Shown here piece by piece: positions 7,582 to 16,378 of a DNA stretch of 64,000 nt. The notes below the pieces were generated by a model. That model was not told the origin of the DNA. It searched no databases and was given only the letters and a program-made list of their open reading frames with translations. The DNA is from Murinocardiopsis flavida (lineage in GTDB: Bacteria; Actinomycetota; Actinomycetes; Streptosporangiales; Streptosporangiaceae). The stretch lies in NCBI RefSeq assembly GCF_003014485.1, contig NZ_PYGA01000012.1:170619-234618 (forward strand). Direction: 5' to 3'. The translations under genes were made by a program, and so were the position numbers. Each line of letters starts with the position of its first letter. Position 1 is the stretch's first letter.

Positions 7582-8862
7582 ATGGCACTTGACGCGATCG
7601 ACCATGCCCTCGCCCGCGTCACCGGCGACCGCGAGCGCATCTCCATCAACCTCGTCGACCTCGACAACAACCAGGGCCACCAGTTCCTCAAGGGCGCCGC
7701 GCTCTCGGGCCGCACCGAGCAGCGCTGGGCCGCCGCAGCCGTCCACACCACCGAACTGTGGCAGGTGTTCGACGCCTACCGCAGGGTCGTGGAGCAGGCC
7801 ACCGCGATGCGCGCCCAGATCAGCCGGCCCAGCCACGACGACCTCGCCGAACTCACCCGGCTCCTCACCGGCGAGTCCGTGGAGCTGCCCCGCGAGCAGA
7901 GCCGGTTCTCCCAACGCACCCTCCTCGACCCCACCGACGCCACCGAGCGGCTGACACTCGACAAAGCGGTGGCCCGCATGACCACCGCCTACGACTCCGC
8001 CGTCGAGATGATCTCCGCTGCCGACTCCGCGTGGACGGTGCTCCTGCCGCGTTTGCAGGCCGTCGAGGAGGCCTGGGCCAGGGCCGAGACCCGGTACGGG
8101 GAGGTCGGGGTCGAGCACACGGGCCGCGACCGGTTGGCCGGCGAAATCGCCGCCCTCCGCGACTCCGTGCGCTCCGACCCGCTGTCGTTCCTCACCGAGT
8201 CCGGCCCGCAGCGCGGCGTGCCCGATCCCGCGCGGCTCGCCGAGTTCGACCGCCGCACCGCCGAGGCCGAGGAGCTGGCGGCGGAACTCACCGAGGCCGC
8301 CGCGCTCAAGGCCGACTTCGAGCCGCGGTTCGCCCTGCTCACCGGGTCCGTCGACGCGGCCGAGGCGGCGGCCCGGTCCGCCGTCGACACCCGCGCCCAG
8401 GTCGTCGCGAAGATCTCGGCTCCCGCGGCCGACCCCATCGGCGACCACTCCGCCGGTCTCCGCGCCCGCCTCGACGCCCTCGGCGGGCTGCGCGCCGAGG
8501 GCCGGTGGGGCGACCTCGCCGCGGCGATGGCCGACCTCCAGGCCGCGGCCGACACCGCGGCCGCGGCGGCGCACGCCGCGGAGCAGAGCGTCCTCGGCCT
8601 GCTGGGCCGCCGCAGCGAGCTCCGCGGGCGCCTCGACGCCTACAAGATCAAAGCGGTCCGGCTGGGCTGCGCCGAGGATCCCGAGGTCATCCGGCTGCAC
8701 AGCGAGGCCCGCGACCTCCTCTGGAGCGCGCCGTGCGACCTCCGCGCGGCGACGAAGGTCCTGGCGCAGTACCAGCAGGCGATCCAGAAACCCGGCGGAT
8801 CCCACTCCGGCCCGGTGAACTCCGGCAACGGCCACGGCGACGGTCCCGGCGGCAGACCGTGA
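7582..8862 (+). CDS. Coiled-coil protein, first gene of the PknG-type operon
   Basis: 426 residues, no signal peptide or membrane segment. It is rich in Ala, Glu, Arg and Leu, with long helical stretches at about 60-110, 140-205 and 220-350 that look like coiled coils. A C-terminal helix (LRAATKVLAQYQQAIQ) precedes a Gly/Ser tail. No catalytic motif is visible. It is 31 bases ahead of the kinase gene and on the same strand, so it is probably a scaffold or substrate of the kinase; this is inference from position. The ATG at 7582 has GAAGGG upstream; an in-frame GTG at 7549 is an alternative. Confidence 0.75.
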   Translation: MALDAIDHALARVTGDRERISINLVDLDNNQGHQFLKGAALSGRTEQRWAAAAVHTTELWQVFDAYRRVVEQATAMRAQISRPSHDDLAELTRLLTGESVELPREQSRFSQRTLLDPTDATERLTLDKAVARMTTAYDSAVEMISAADSAWTVLLPRLQAVEEAWARAETRYGEVGVEHTGRDRLAGEIAALRDSVRSDPLSFLTESGPQRGVPDPARLAEFDRRTAEAEELAAELTEAAALKADFEPRFALLTGSVDAAEAAARSAVDTRAQVVAKISAPAADPIGDHSAGLRARLDALGGLRAEGRWGDLAAAMADLQAAADTAAAAAHAAEQSVLGLLGRRSELRGRLDAYKIKAVRLGCAEDPEVIRLHSEARDLLWSAPCDLRAATKVLAQYQQAIQKPGGSHSGPVNSGNGHGDGPGGRP

Positions 8863-8893
8863 ACCACGGCCCCAAGTACGGCGAGGCGAGATC

Positions 8894-11419
8894 ATGAACC
8901 AGTGCACCGACCCCGGGTGCTCCGGGACCATCGAGGACGGCTACTGCACCGCCTGCGGCATGGCTCCGTCGCCCCAGGCCCCGCAGCAGCCGGCCGGGCC
9001 GGCCGCACCCGGGCCGGCACCGCACCAGGCGGGCCCCCCTCCCGGCGGCCCGCACCCCGCGGGCCCGCAGGGCCCGCCGCCGCGGGGCCAGCACCGCGCG
9101 GCCCCGCCGCAGTACGGCGCGCCGCAGCAGCCGGCGCACCAGGCCGCCGGCCCCCCTGCCCCGGGCCGACACGGCTCCGGGCGCACCCCCTCGGGCCGCT
9201 CGCCGTCCGGCCGCACCCCCTCGGGCCGCTCGCCTTCGGGCCGCACCTTCTCCGGCCGCTCCGGTTCCGGCCGGTCGGTCACCGGCAGCTCGCTGTCGGG
9301 GCGTTCGGTCTCCGGCGCGTTCATGACCGGCAGCACCCCCTCGGGGCGGGTGGGGTCCGCGCGGTCGGGGTCCTCGCGCGGCCTCCTCGGTATGGGCATG
9401 GTCCGGATCCCGCCGGTGCCCACCCGCGACCCGTCCGAAGCCCTCATGACCAACCCCGAGGTGCCCGAGAAGGACCGCTACTGCGGCAACTGCACCGAAC
9501 CCGTCGGACGGTCCCGCGAAGGGCGCCCCGGGCGGGTCGACGGGTTCTGCCGCAACTGCGGCGCGGAGTTCTCCTTCACCCCCAAGCTCAAGCCCGGCGA
9601 CCTCGTCGCCGGCCAGTACGAGGTCCTCGGCGCCATCGCCCACGGCGGCCTGGGCTGGATCTACCTGGCGCGCGACCGCAACGTCAGCGACCGCTGGGTG
9701 GTCCTCAAGGGGCTCCTCAACACCGGCGACGCCGAGGCGCACAAGGCCGCCGCCGCCGAGCGGGCGTTCCTCGCCCAGGTCGAGCATCCCAACATCGTCA
9801 AGATCATCAACTTCGTGCAGCACCCCGACCCCAAGACCGGCACGCCCACCGGGCACATCGTCATGGAGTACGTCGGGGGCCGCTCCCTCAAGGAGCTCCT
9901 CTCCGACCGCCGCAAGGCCGACGGCGAGCACGCCCGGCTGCCGCTCGACCAGGTCATCGCCTACGGCCTGGAGTCCCTGCGCGCGCTCGGCTACCTGCAC
10001 AGCAAGGGCCTGCTGTACTGCGACTTCAAGCCCGACAACATCATCCAGAGCGAAGAGCAGATAAAGCTGCTCGACCTCGGCGGCGTGCGCTCCGTCGACG
10101 ACGCCGACAGCCCCGTCTACGCCACGCCCGGGTACCGGGTCCCCGAGGCCGAACTGCTCAACCCCGGGCCCACCATCAGCTTCGACCTCTACACCGTCGG
10201 CCGGTCGCTGGCCGTCCTCAGCTTTCCGTTCAGCTTCATGCGGGAGCACCCGCACACACTGCCGCCGCGCGAGTCGGTGCCGCTGCTGCAACTCCACGAG
10301 TCGTTCGACCGCTTCCTGCGGCGGTCCACCCACGCCGACATGGAGCGCCGCTTCCACGACTCCGCCGACATGGCCGAGCAGCTCACCGGCGTCCTTCGGG
10401 AGGTGCTGGCGACCATCGACGGCCAGCCCCGGCCGGCGGCGTCCGACCTGTTCGGCCCCGAGCACTTCGTCGCCCAGTCCGACGACCCGGAGCACCTGCT
10501 GGCGACCCCCGACGACCTCACCCTCGCCACCACGCTGCCCATCCCGCTCACCGACGCCGACGACGCGTTCGCCGGGATGCTGTCGGGCTTCACCGGGCTG
10601 TCGGCCGAGGAGCTGGTGCGCCGCCTGCGCGCGGTGTCCAAGCCCACCACCGAGACCCGGCTGATGCTCACCCGCGCCCTCATCTCCCTCGGCAACCCCG
10701 AGGAGGCCGCGGTGCCGCTCGACGAGGTCGAGCAGGCCCACCCCGGCGACTGGCGCACCTCCTGGTACCGCGCGCTCATCGCGCTGAGCGCCGGGGCCTT
10801 CGAGGAGGCCCACGACCGCTACCAGTACCTCTACGACCACCTGCCCGGCGAGGCCGCGCCCAAGCTGGGACTCGCCGCGGCCTGCTTCGGCCTCGGCAAA
10901 CTCGACGAGGCCGCCCGCTACTACGGCCTGGTGTGGAACACCGACTACTCCTTCGTCAGCGCCGCGTTCGGCCTCGCCCGCGCCTGCCTGGCGCAGGGCG
11001 ACCAGGCCGGTGCGGTCGACGTCCTCGACAGCGTCCCCGAACTGTCCAGCCTGTACCTGCCCGCGCAGATGGCGGCGATCGTGGCGCAGGTCGGCGGCGG
11101 CGTCGCGGGCTTCGACCCCGCCCGGCTCACGGAAGGCCACCTGCTCAACGCCGGGCGCCGCCTCGAACTCCTCGGGCTGCGCGGCGAGGCGCACAACAAG
11201 CTCGCCGCCGAGATCTGCGAGGCCGCGCTGCGCTGGACCGAGGCCGGCAACCGCGCCGCGCCCGGCACCGTGCTGCTGAACCGCCCGTTCACCGAGGACG
11301 GCCTCCGCCTCAACCTGGAGGACTCCTTCCGCGGGCTGGCCCGCTCAGCGGGCGACCTCGCCGAACGCAACGAGCTCATCGACGAGGCCAACCGCCTGCG
11401 CCCGAGGACGTGGGTGTGA
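8894..11419 (+). CDS. pknG: PknG-type serine/threonine protein kinase with zinc ribbons and TPR domain
   Basis: 841 residues. Order of parts: an N-terminal zinc-ribbon-like Cys motif (residues 4-21), a Pro/Gly-rich stretch, about 60 residues of short Ser/Thr-Gly-Arg repeats (about 96-160), a rubredoxin-like pair CGNC/CRNC (C197, C200, C219, C222), a kinase domain (about 235-500), and a TPR-like helical C-terminus. Kinase residues visible are the VLK lysine K272, catalytic D377 and N382 in YCDFKPDN (no HRD arginine, as in PknG), and DLG at 394-396 for DFG. In Mycobacterium, PknG senses amino acids with GlnH and GlnX and regulates 2-oxoglutarate metabolism through GarA. The same partners follow here, so the assignment is firm. 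Confidence 0.92.
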   Translation: MNQCTDPGCSGTIEDGYCTACGMAPSPQAPQQPAGPAAPGPAPHQAGPPPGGPHPAGPQGPPPRGQHRAAPPQYGAPQQPAHQAAGPPAPGRHGSGRTPSGRSPSGRTPSGRSPSGRTFSGRSGSGRSVTGSSLSGRSVSGAFMTGSTPSGRVGSARSGSSRGLLGMGMVRIPPVPTRDPSEALMTNPEVPEKDRYCGNCTEPVGRSREGRPGRVDGFCRNCGAEFSFTPKLKPGDLVAGQYEVLGAIAHGGLGWIYLARDRNVSDRWVVLKGLLNTGDAEAHKAAAAERAFLAQVEHPNIVKIINFVQHPDPKTGTPTGHIVMEYVGGRSLKELLSDRRKADGEHARLPLDQVIAYGLESLRALGYLHSKGLLYCDFKPDNIIQSEEQIKLLDLGGVRSVDDADSPVYATPGYRVPEAELLNPGPTISFDLYTVGRSLAVLSFPFSFMREHPHTLPPRESVPLLQLHESFDRFLRRSTHADMERRFHDSADMAEQLTGVLREVLATIDGQPRPAASDLFGPEHFVAQSDDPEHLLATPDDLTLATTLPIPLTDADDAFAGMLSGFTGLSAEELVRRLRAVSKPTTETRLMLTRALISLGNPEEAAVPLDEVEQAHPGDWRTSWYRALIALSAGAFEEAHDRYQYLYDHLPGEAAPKLGLAAACFGLGKLDEAARYYGLVWNTDYSFVSAAFGLARACLAQGDQAGAVDVLDSVPELSSLYLPAQMAAIVAQVGGGVAGFDPARLTEGHLLNAGRRLELLGLRGEAHNKLAAEICEAALRWTEAGNRAAPGTVLLNRPFTEDGLRLNLEDSFRGLARSAGDLAERNELIDEANRLRPRTWV

Positions 11420-12651
11420 TGGCGGAGCTCGCCTGCCCCGAATGCAGGGCCGAACTCTTCGACGGCGACACCTTCTGCGAAGCGTGCGGCAAGCGCCTCG
11501 ACGGCAACGGCCCCGACGCGGGGGCGGCCCCGGCAGCGGGGTTCGGCGCCGCCAACGGGCACGGCACGGTCATCGCGCCCGCCCCCACCGGGCCCCCGGT
11601 GCGCAGCGGGTGCGCCTACTGCGGTGCGCGGGTCAGCGACGGCTACTGCGAGGGCTGCGGACTGTCGCAGCCGAGCGCCCGCGACCACGTCGAACTCCAC
11701 CTCGACCTCGCCTCGGGCGCCAGCGACCGCGGCCGCAGGCACAAGAAGAACGAGGACTCCATGGCCATCGTCGGCGCCACCGCGCCCGACGGCGGTCCTC
11801 TGGTCGCGGCCGTGGTGTGCGACGGCGTCTCCTCGTCCCCCACCCCGGAGAACGCCTCCGAGCTGGGCGCCGACACCGGTGCCCGGGTCCTCGCCGCCGA
11901 GGTCGCGGCCGGGCAGGACCCCGCGCGCGCCACCCGCGCCGCGCTGACCGCAGCCGCCCAGGGGGTCGCCGGCCTCGCCACCTCGATGCGCAGCGCCCCG
12001 GCGTGCACCTACGTCTCGGCGCTCGTGGGCGCCGACGCCGGCAGCGGCGGCGACATCACCATCGGCTGGGTCGGCGACAGCCGCGCCTACTGGGTGCCGG
12101 GCACGGCCGACGGCGCGGCCCCCGGCGAGCGGCCCACCGCACCGGTCGCCCTCACCCGCGACGACTCCTGGGCCGAGCAGATGGTCGCCGCCGGGGCGCT
12201 GACCGCTGAGGAGGCGCAGAACTCCGGCAACGCCCACGCCCTCATCGCGTGGCTCGGCGGCGACGCACCAGAGCTCGACGTCCACGTGTCCGCCATCGCG
12301 CCGCGCGGGCCCGGCTCGATCCTCGTGTGCAGCGACGGCCTGTGGAACTACTTCCCCGAGGCCGAGGACCTCGCGGCCGCCGTGCCCGACGCCGGAGCCG
12401 ACCCGCTGGCCGCGGCGCGCACCTTCGTCCGGCTCGCCAACGAGGCCGGCGGGCACGACAACATCACCGTCGTCGTGATCCCGGTGCCGCTGCGCCCCCA
12501 GCCCGCCGCGGCGCACGGGGGCCCGCCGTCCGGGAAGGCGTTCTCCTTCGACCCGCCTGCCACCGGGCCCAGCACCGGCCACGTCCAGCCAGAACCGGCC
12601 CAGTCGGCACCCGACCGGCCGCACTACCCAGGGAGCCCGAGCAATGAGTGA
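11419..12651 (+). CDS. PP2C-family protein phosphatase with N-terminal double zinc ribbon
   Basis: 410 residues. The ATG overlaps the kinase stop (TGATG). Two CxxC pairs near residues 6-22 and two more near 65-82 form zinc-ribbon-like modules. Phosphatase motifs follow: RHKKNEDSM, VVCDGVSSS, GWVGDSRAYW, LVCSDGLWNY and GGHDNITVVV, which supply the metal-binding Asp residues. The C-terminal 60 residues are Pro-rich and disordered. It should reverse phosphorylation by the adjacent PknG-type kinase. Mycobacterial pknG loci lack a phosphatase gene, so this version is more complete. Confidence 0.9.
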   Translation: MAELACPECRAELFDGDTFCEACGKRLDGNGPDAGAAPAAGFGAANGHGTVIAPAPTGPPVRSGCAYCGARVSDGYCEGCGLSQPSARDHVELHLDLASGASDRGRRHKKNEDSMAIVGATAPDGGPLVAAVVCDGVSSSPTPENASELGADTGARVLAAEVAAGQDPARATRAALTAAAQGVAGLATSMRSAPACTYVSALVGADAGSGGDITIGWVGDSRAYWVPGTADGAAPGERPTAPVALTRDDSWAEQMVAAGALTAEEAQNSGNAHALIAWLGGDAPELDVHVSAIAPRGPGSILVCSDGLWNYFPEAEDLAAAVPDAGADPLAAARTFVRLANEAGGHDNITVVVIPVPLRPQPAAAHGGPPSGKAFSFDPPATGPSTGHVQPEPAQSAPDRPHYPGSPSNE

Positions 12652-13951
12652 CCTGCCCGCCTTCACCGTGCACGTCGACCAGAACCGGCACCTGCCGCTC
12701 GGCAGCCGCGAGGTGCACGCCGTCGTGAGCGTCGAGGCGAGCGGCGGATCCGGCGGGGCCGCCGCCCACGCCCAGGCCGCCGAGGTGATCATCATCGACG
12801 CCTCGGGGTCCATGCACGGCGCGAAGATCGCCGCGGCGAAGCGCGCCGCGAAGGCCGCGGTCGACGCCCTGCGCGACGGCGTCCACTTCGCCATCGTCGC
12901 GGGGACCGACACCACGCAGATGATCTACCCGCCGCAGGAGCAGCTCGTCGAGGTGTCCGCCGCGACGCGCGAGGACGCCAAGGCCGCCATCGGCAGGCTC
13001 GACGCCTACGGCGGCACCACCATGGGGCCGTGGCTGAACCTCGCCGCGCGGATGTTCGAGCCGTTCCCGCAGGCCATCAAGCACGCCATCCTGCTCACCG
13101 ACGGCCAGAACCACGAGCTGACCTCGACCTTCGACCGCACCCTCGCGTACTGCGCCGGGCGCTTCGTGTGCGACTGCCGCGGCGTCGGCACCGACTGGAA
13201 CGTCGAGGAGGTCCGCAAGATCTCCTCCGCGCTGCTCGGCACCGTCGACATCCTCAAACCCGAGGAGATGGAGGACGACTTCCGCGCCATGGCGGAGGCC
13301 GCCATGGGCAAGGCCGTCGCCGACGTCGCCCTCCGGGTGTGGACCCCGCAGAACGCCACCCTGCGGTTCGTCAAGCAGGTCGCGCCCACCGTCGAGGACC
13401 TCACCGCCAAGCGCACCGAATCCGGTGCGCAGGCCGGCGACTATCCCACCGGCTCCTGGGGCGACGAAGCCCGCGACTACCACATCTGCGTGGAGGTGCC
13501 GGCCGGCGACCCCGGCCGCGAAATGCGCGCCGGGTGGGTGAAGCTCGTCGCCGGCGGCGCCGCGGAGACCGTCCTCGCCACCGGCAACATCCTCGCCGAG
13601 TGGACCGACGACGAAGCGAAGTCCACCCAGCTCAACCCGCGCGTGGCGCACTACACCGGCCAGGTCGAGCTCGCGGCGGCCATCCAGGAGGGGCTGCGCG
13701 CACGCGACAACAACGACGAGCACACGGCGACCGCGCGGCTGGGCCGGGCCATGCAGCTCGCCGAGGAGTCCGGCAACGAGGGCACCGCACGACTGCTGCG
13801 CAAGGTCGTCGAGGTCGACAAGGAGAGCGGCACCGCACGGCTGAAGCGCAACGTCGACAAGGAAGACGAGATGTCGCTGAACACCAGGTCCACCCGGACC
13901 GTGGGTATCGGGGGACGCCGGGCCGCCGGGCCCGGCAACAACGCGGGCTGA
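12644..13951 (+). CDS. von Willebrand factor type A domain protein
   Basis: 435 residues. It overlaps the phosphatase gene by 8 bases. The vWA domain spans about residues 45-215 and has a full MIDAS metal site: DASGS (D52, S54, S56), the Thr in GGTTMG, and the Asp in LLTDG. A beta-rich middle and a helical C-terminal part follow, ending in a basic Gly-rich tail with several Thr and Ser (TRSTRTV), a plausible kinase substrate. No signal peptide or membrane helix, so it is cytoplasmic. vWA proteins here probably act as metal-dependent assembly factors for the kinase and phosphatase. Confidence 0.88.
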   Translation: MSDLPAFTVHVDQNRHLPLGSREVHAVVSVEASGGSGGAAAHAQAAEVIIIDASGSMHGAKIAAAKRAAKAAVDALRDGVHFAIVAGTDTTQMIYPPQEQLVEVSAATREDAKAAIGRLDAYGGTTMGPWLNLAARMFEPFPQAIKHAILLTDGQNHELTSTFDRTLAYCAGRFVCDCRGVGTDWNVEEVRKISSALLGTVDILKPEEMEDDFRAMAEAAMGKAVADVALRVWTPQNATLRFVKQVAPTVEDLTAKRTESGAQAGDYPTGSWGDEARDYHICVEVPAGDPGREMRAGWVKLVAGGAAETVLATGNILAEWTDDEAKSTQLNPRVAHYTGQVELAAAIQEGLRARDNNDEHTATARLGRAMQLAEESGNEGTARLLRKVVEVDKESGTARLKRNVDKEDEMSLNTRSTRTVGIGGRRAAGPGNNAG

Positions 13952-13975
13952 TCCTGCTCTAGGAGGGGTCCTTTC

Positions 13976-14764
13976 ATGCCGACGTGTGCGGCAGGGCACA
14001 ATTCGACGGACGACGAGTACTGCGACGTCTGCGGCATCCGCATGTCCGCCGCGCCGCCGAGCGGGTCCGTGGGGCGGCTGCCGCCGCCCACCGGGCCGTC
14101 GATGGCGTTCCCGCCGCCGGTCGACCCCGGCGGCGCGCCGGCCCCTGAGGGCGGCGTATGCGCCGACTGCCAGTTCCCGGTCACCGGCCGGTTCTGCGAG
14201 GCGTGCGGGCGCGACCACAACAGCACCGCGCCGCCGAAACCGCAGGTCCCCGAGCCCGCGCCGGAGCCGCCGCCGGTCCCCCCGGTGCCGCCGGTGGCCG
14301 ACACCGGCGGCCCCCAGGTCCCGGCGCAGGCCCGCTCGCAGCCGTCGAACCCCATCACGGGGAGCTGGACCGCCGTGGTCACGGCCGACCTCGCCTACTA
14401 CCGGTCGCAGGTAGACCGCGGCGAACTCGACCCCGGCGCCATCGCGTTCCCGCCGTACAGCCCGCAGCGGCAGGTCCCGATGTACGGGTCGCGGATCCAC
14501 ATCGGCCGCGGCAGCCGGTCGCGGGGCATCTCGCCGGAGATCGACCTCGCCACCCCGCCCGAGGACCCCGCCGTGTCGCACATGCACGCCGTGCTGATCG
14601 CGAAGCCCGACGGGTCGTGGGCGCTGGTCGACCCCGGCTCCGCGAACGGCACCATGCTCAACGGGTCCCCCGACCTCGTACCCGTCAATACCGAGATTCC
14701 GGTGAACGACCGCGACCGCATCTACGTCGGCGCGTGGACCGTCATCACTTTACGGAGAGGATGA
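13976..14764 (+). CDS. FHA-domain protein with zinc ribbons
   Basis: 262 residues, with AGGAGGGG ahead of the start. Two Cys-pair modules (C4...CDVC at about 16-19, and CADC...CEAC at about 62-77) resemble those in the kinase and phosphatase. A Pro-rich linker leads to a C-terminal FHA domain of about residues 165-262 with the usual signatures: GSRIHIGRGS, VSHMHAVL and DPGSANGTMLNG. FHA domains bind phosphothreonine, so this protein probably plays the part GarA plays in Mycobacterium, or recruits phosphorylated partners. The next gene starts 6 bases downstream. Confidence 0.9.
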   Translation: MPTCAAGHNSTDDEYCDVCGIRMSAAPPSGSVGRLPPPTGPSMAFPPPVDPGGAPAPEGGVCADCQFPVTGRFCEACGRDHNSTAPPKPQVPEPAPEPPPVPPVPPVADTGGPQVPAQARSQPSNPITGSWTAVVTADLAYYRSQVDRGELDPGAIAFPPYSPQRQVPMYGSRIHIGRGSRSRGISPEIDLATPPEDPAVSHMHAVLIAKPDGSWALVDPGSANGTMLNGSPDLVPVNTEIPVNDRDRIYVGAWTVITLRRG

Positions 14765-14770
14765 TCCGCC

Positions 14771-16324
14771 ATGTCGACGGATCTGACCCCGCCCCCAGGG
14801 GCTCCGGGGGCGCCGCGGGACCCCGCGGTGAACGGCGGCGGTGCCGTGGCGGCCGACGACCGCGACAGCGGGCTTCCCGCCGAGCGGGGGCGCGCCATGC
14901 GGCTGCTCAGCCGGACGCTGCGGCCCGATTCCACGCCCGCGCGCGTGCGCGCCATGACGCTCGCGGCGATCACCGCCATCGCGCTGCTGTTCGCCACGGT
15001 CGCGGTCATCTACACGCACGCGCGCGACGGCCTCCAGGTCATCGGGCACGACGCCGGGCCGCAGGTCGTGGCGACCGCCGACCTCTACTTCGCGCTCAGC
15101 GACATGGACGCGCAGGTCGCCAACGTCCTGCTCATCGGCGAGGAGAGCAGTCTCGGGCTGGGCCGCGCCGAGTCGCTGGACCTGTACGAGCAGCGCCGCA
15201 GCGAGGCGAACAACGCCATGCTCCAGGCCGCGCAGCTCGCCGGTTCCGACCCCACCCAGCAGAAGACGGTTCAGGAGACCCTCGACGGCATGGGCCGCTA
15301 CGAGCGGCTCGCGTCGGAGGCGCTGCAACTCAGCGAGCAGAACGACTACCGGCCGGGTTCCCCGCCGGCGCCGGTGCTGAAGAAGTACCGCGAGGCCACC
15401 GAGCTGATGCGCCTCGAAGTGCTGCCCAAGGCCTACAACCTCACCCTCGACAACGCGTCGATCGTGCGCACCACCTACGAGACGGAGCGCACCTGGGTCC
15501 TCGGCGGCGCCGCCGCCATCGGCCTCACCGGCATCATCGCGGTGCTGCTGCTGACCCGGCTGCACGTCTACCTGGCCCGCGCGTTCCGCCGCCGGCTCAA
15601 CCCCGCCATCGCCGCCGCCATCGTCGGCACCACCCTGGTGACCCTCGGGGCGGCGGGGGTGTCCTATTACGAGGCGCAGAACATGCAGCGGGCGAAAGAG
15701 GAAGGGTTCGACTCCGTCCTCGCCGTGTCGCGCGCCCGCGCCATCGGCATGGGGATCCACGGCGACCAGAGCCGCTTCCTGCTCGACCCGCGGCGCGCGG
15801 ACACCTACCAGCAGGTGTACCTCGACAGCTCCCAGTCGATCCTGTTCGTGGACGTCGACAACCTGAACGCGTACTACTCCAAGGTCGACAAGGGCATCGC
15901 CGACTACGAGAACGGCGACATCCCCCCGATCGGCGACGAGAACCGGATGCTCGGCTTCCTCGGCGAGCAGGAGAGGTCCGGCGACATCGCGGGCCAGCCC
16001 GAGGCGCTCGACGACGTGATGGCCTCCTACCAGACCTACCAGGAGTCCGACCGCAAGATGCGCGGCCTCGTGTCCGACGGCGACCGGCGCGACGCCATCG
16101 CCCTGCGCATGGGCGCCAACGACGGCGAGGTGCGCGGCGAGTTCGACCGCTACGACAAGTCCCTCGAAGAGCTCTACACGCTGCACCGCGGAGCCTTCGA
16201 CTCCGCCATCGAGTCCGGCGACCGGTGGATCACCGGGTGGGCCGTCGGCATCCCGGTCACCGCGGTGATCATCGCCGGCCTGGTGCTGGCCGGGGTGCGG
16301 CCCCGGCTCGCCGAATACCGCTAG
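14771..16324 (+). CDS. GlnX-like four-helix membrane sensor
   Basis: 517 residues. Four membrane helices are visible: about 62-82, 237-260, 280-300 and 484-506. Two large extracytoplasmic helical regions lie between them, and the N-terminus is cytoplasmic and Arg-rich. This matches GlnX (Rv0411-type), which passes the amino-acid signal from the binding protein to PknG. No kinase or HAMP motif was seen. Its place between the FHA gene and the solute-binding lipoprotein gene supports this role. Confidence 0.82.
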   Translation: MSTDLTPPPGAPGAPRDPAVNGGGAVAADDRDSGLPAERGRAMRLLSRTLRPDSTPARVRAMTLAAITAIALLFATVAVIYTHARDGLQVIGHDAGPQVVATADLYFALSDMDAQVANVLLIGEESSLGLGRAESLDLYEQRRSEANNAMLQAAQLAGSDPTQQKTVQETLDGMGRYERLASEALQLSEQNDYRPGSPPAPVLKKYREATELMRLEVLPKAYNLTLDNASIVRTTYETERTWVLGGAAAIGLTGIIAVLLLTRLHVYLARAFRRRLNPAIAAAIVGTTLVTLGAAGVSYYEAQNMQRAKEEGFDSVLAVSRARAIGMGIHGDQSRFLLDPRRADTYQQVYLDSSQSILFVDVDNLNAYYSKVDKGIADYENGDIPPIGDENRMLGFLGEQERSGDIAGQPEALDDVMASYQTYQESDRKMRGLVSDGDRRDAIALRMGANDGEVRGEFDRYDKSLEELYTLHRGAFDSAIESGDRWITGWAVGIPVTAVIIAGLVLAGVRPRLAEYR

Positions 16325-16378
16325 GAGGGCGACGCACCGATGGACACCACCGCTCCCGACCCACGCAAAGGACGCACG

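Noticed and set aside
8902..11418. Upstream extension of the phosphatase frame through the kinase gene
   Set aside because: The Arg/Pro-rich translation is a shadow of pknG. The phosphatase begins at ATG 11419 overlapping the kinase stop, with a clear zinc-ribbon N-terminus.
13030..13962. Second frame over the vWA gene
   Set aside because: A GC-driven shadow with Arg-rich product; the vWA frame has an intact MIDAS site and proper overlaps.
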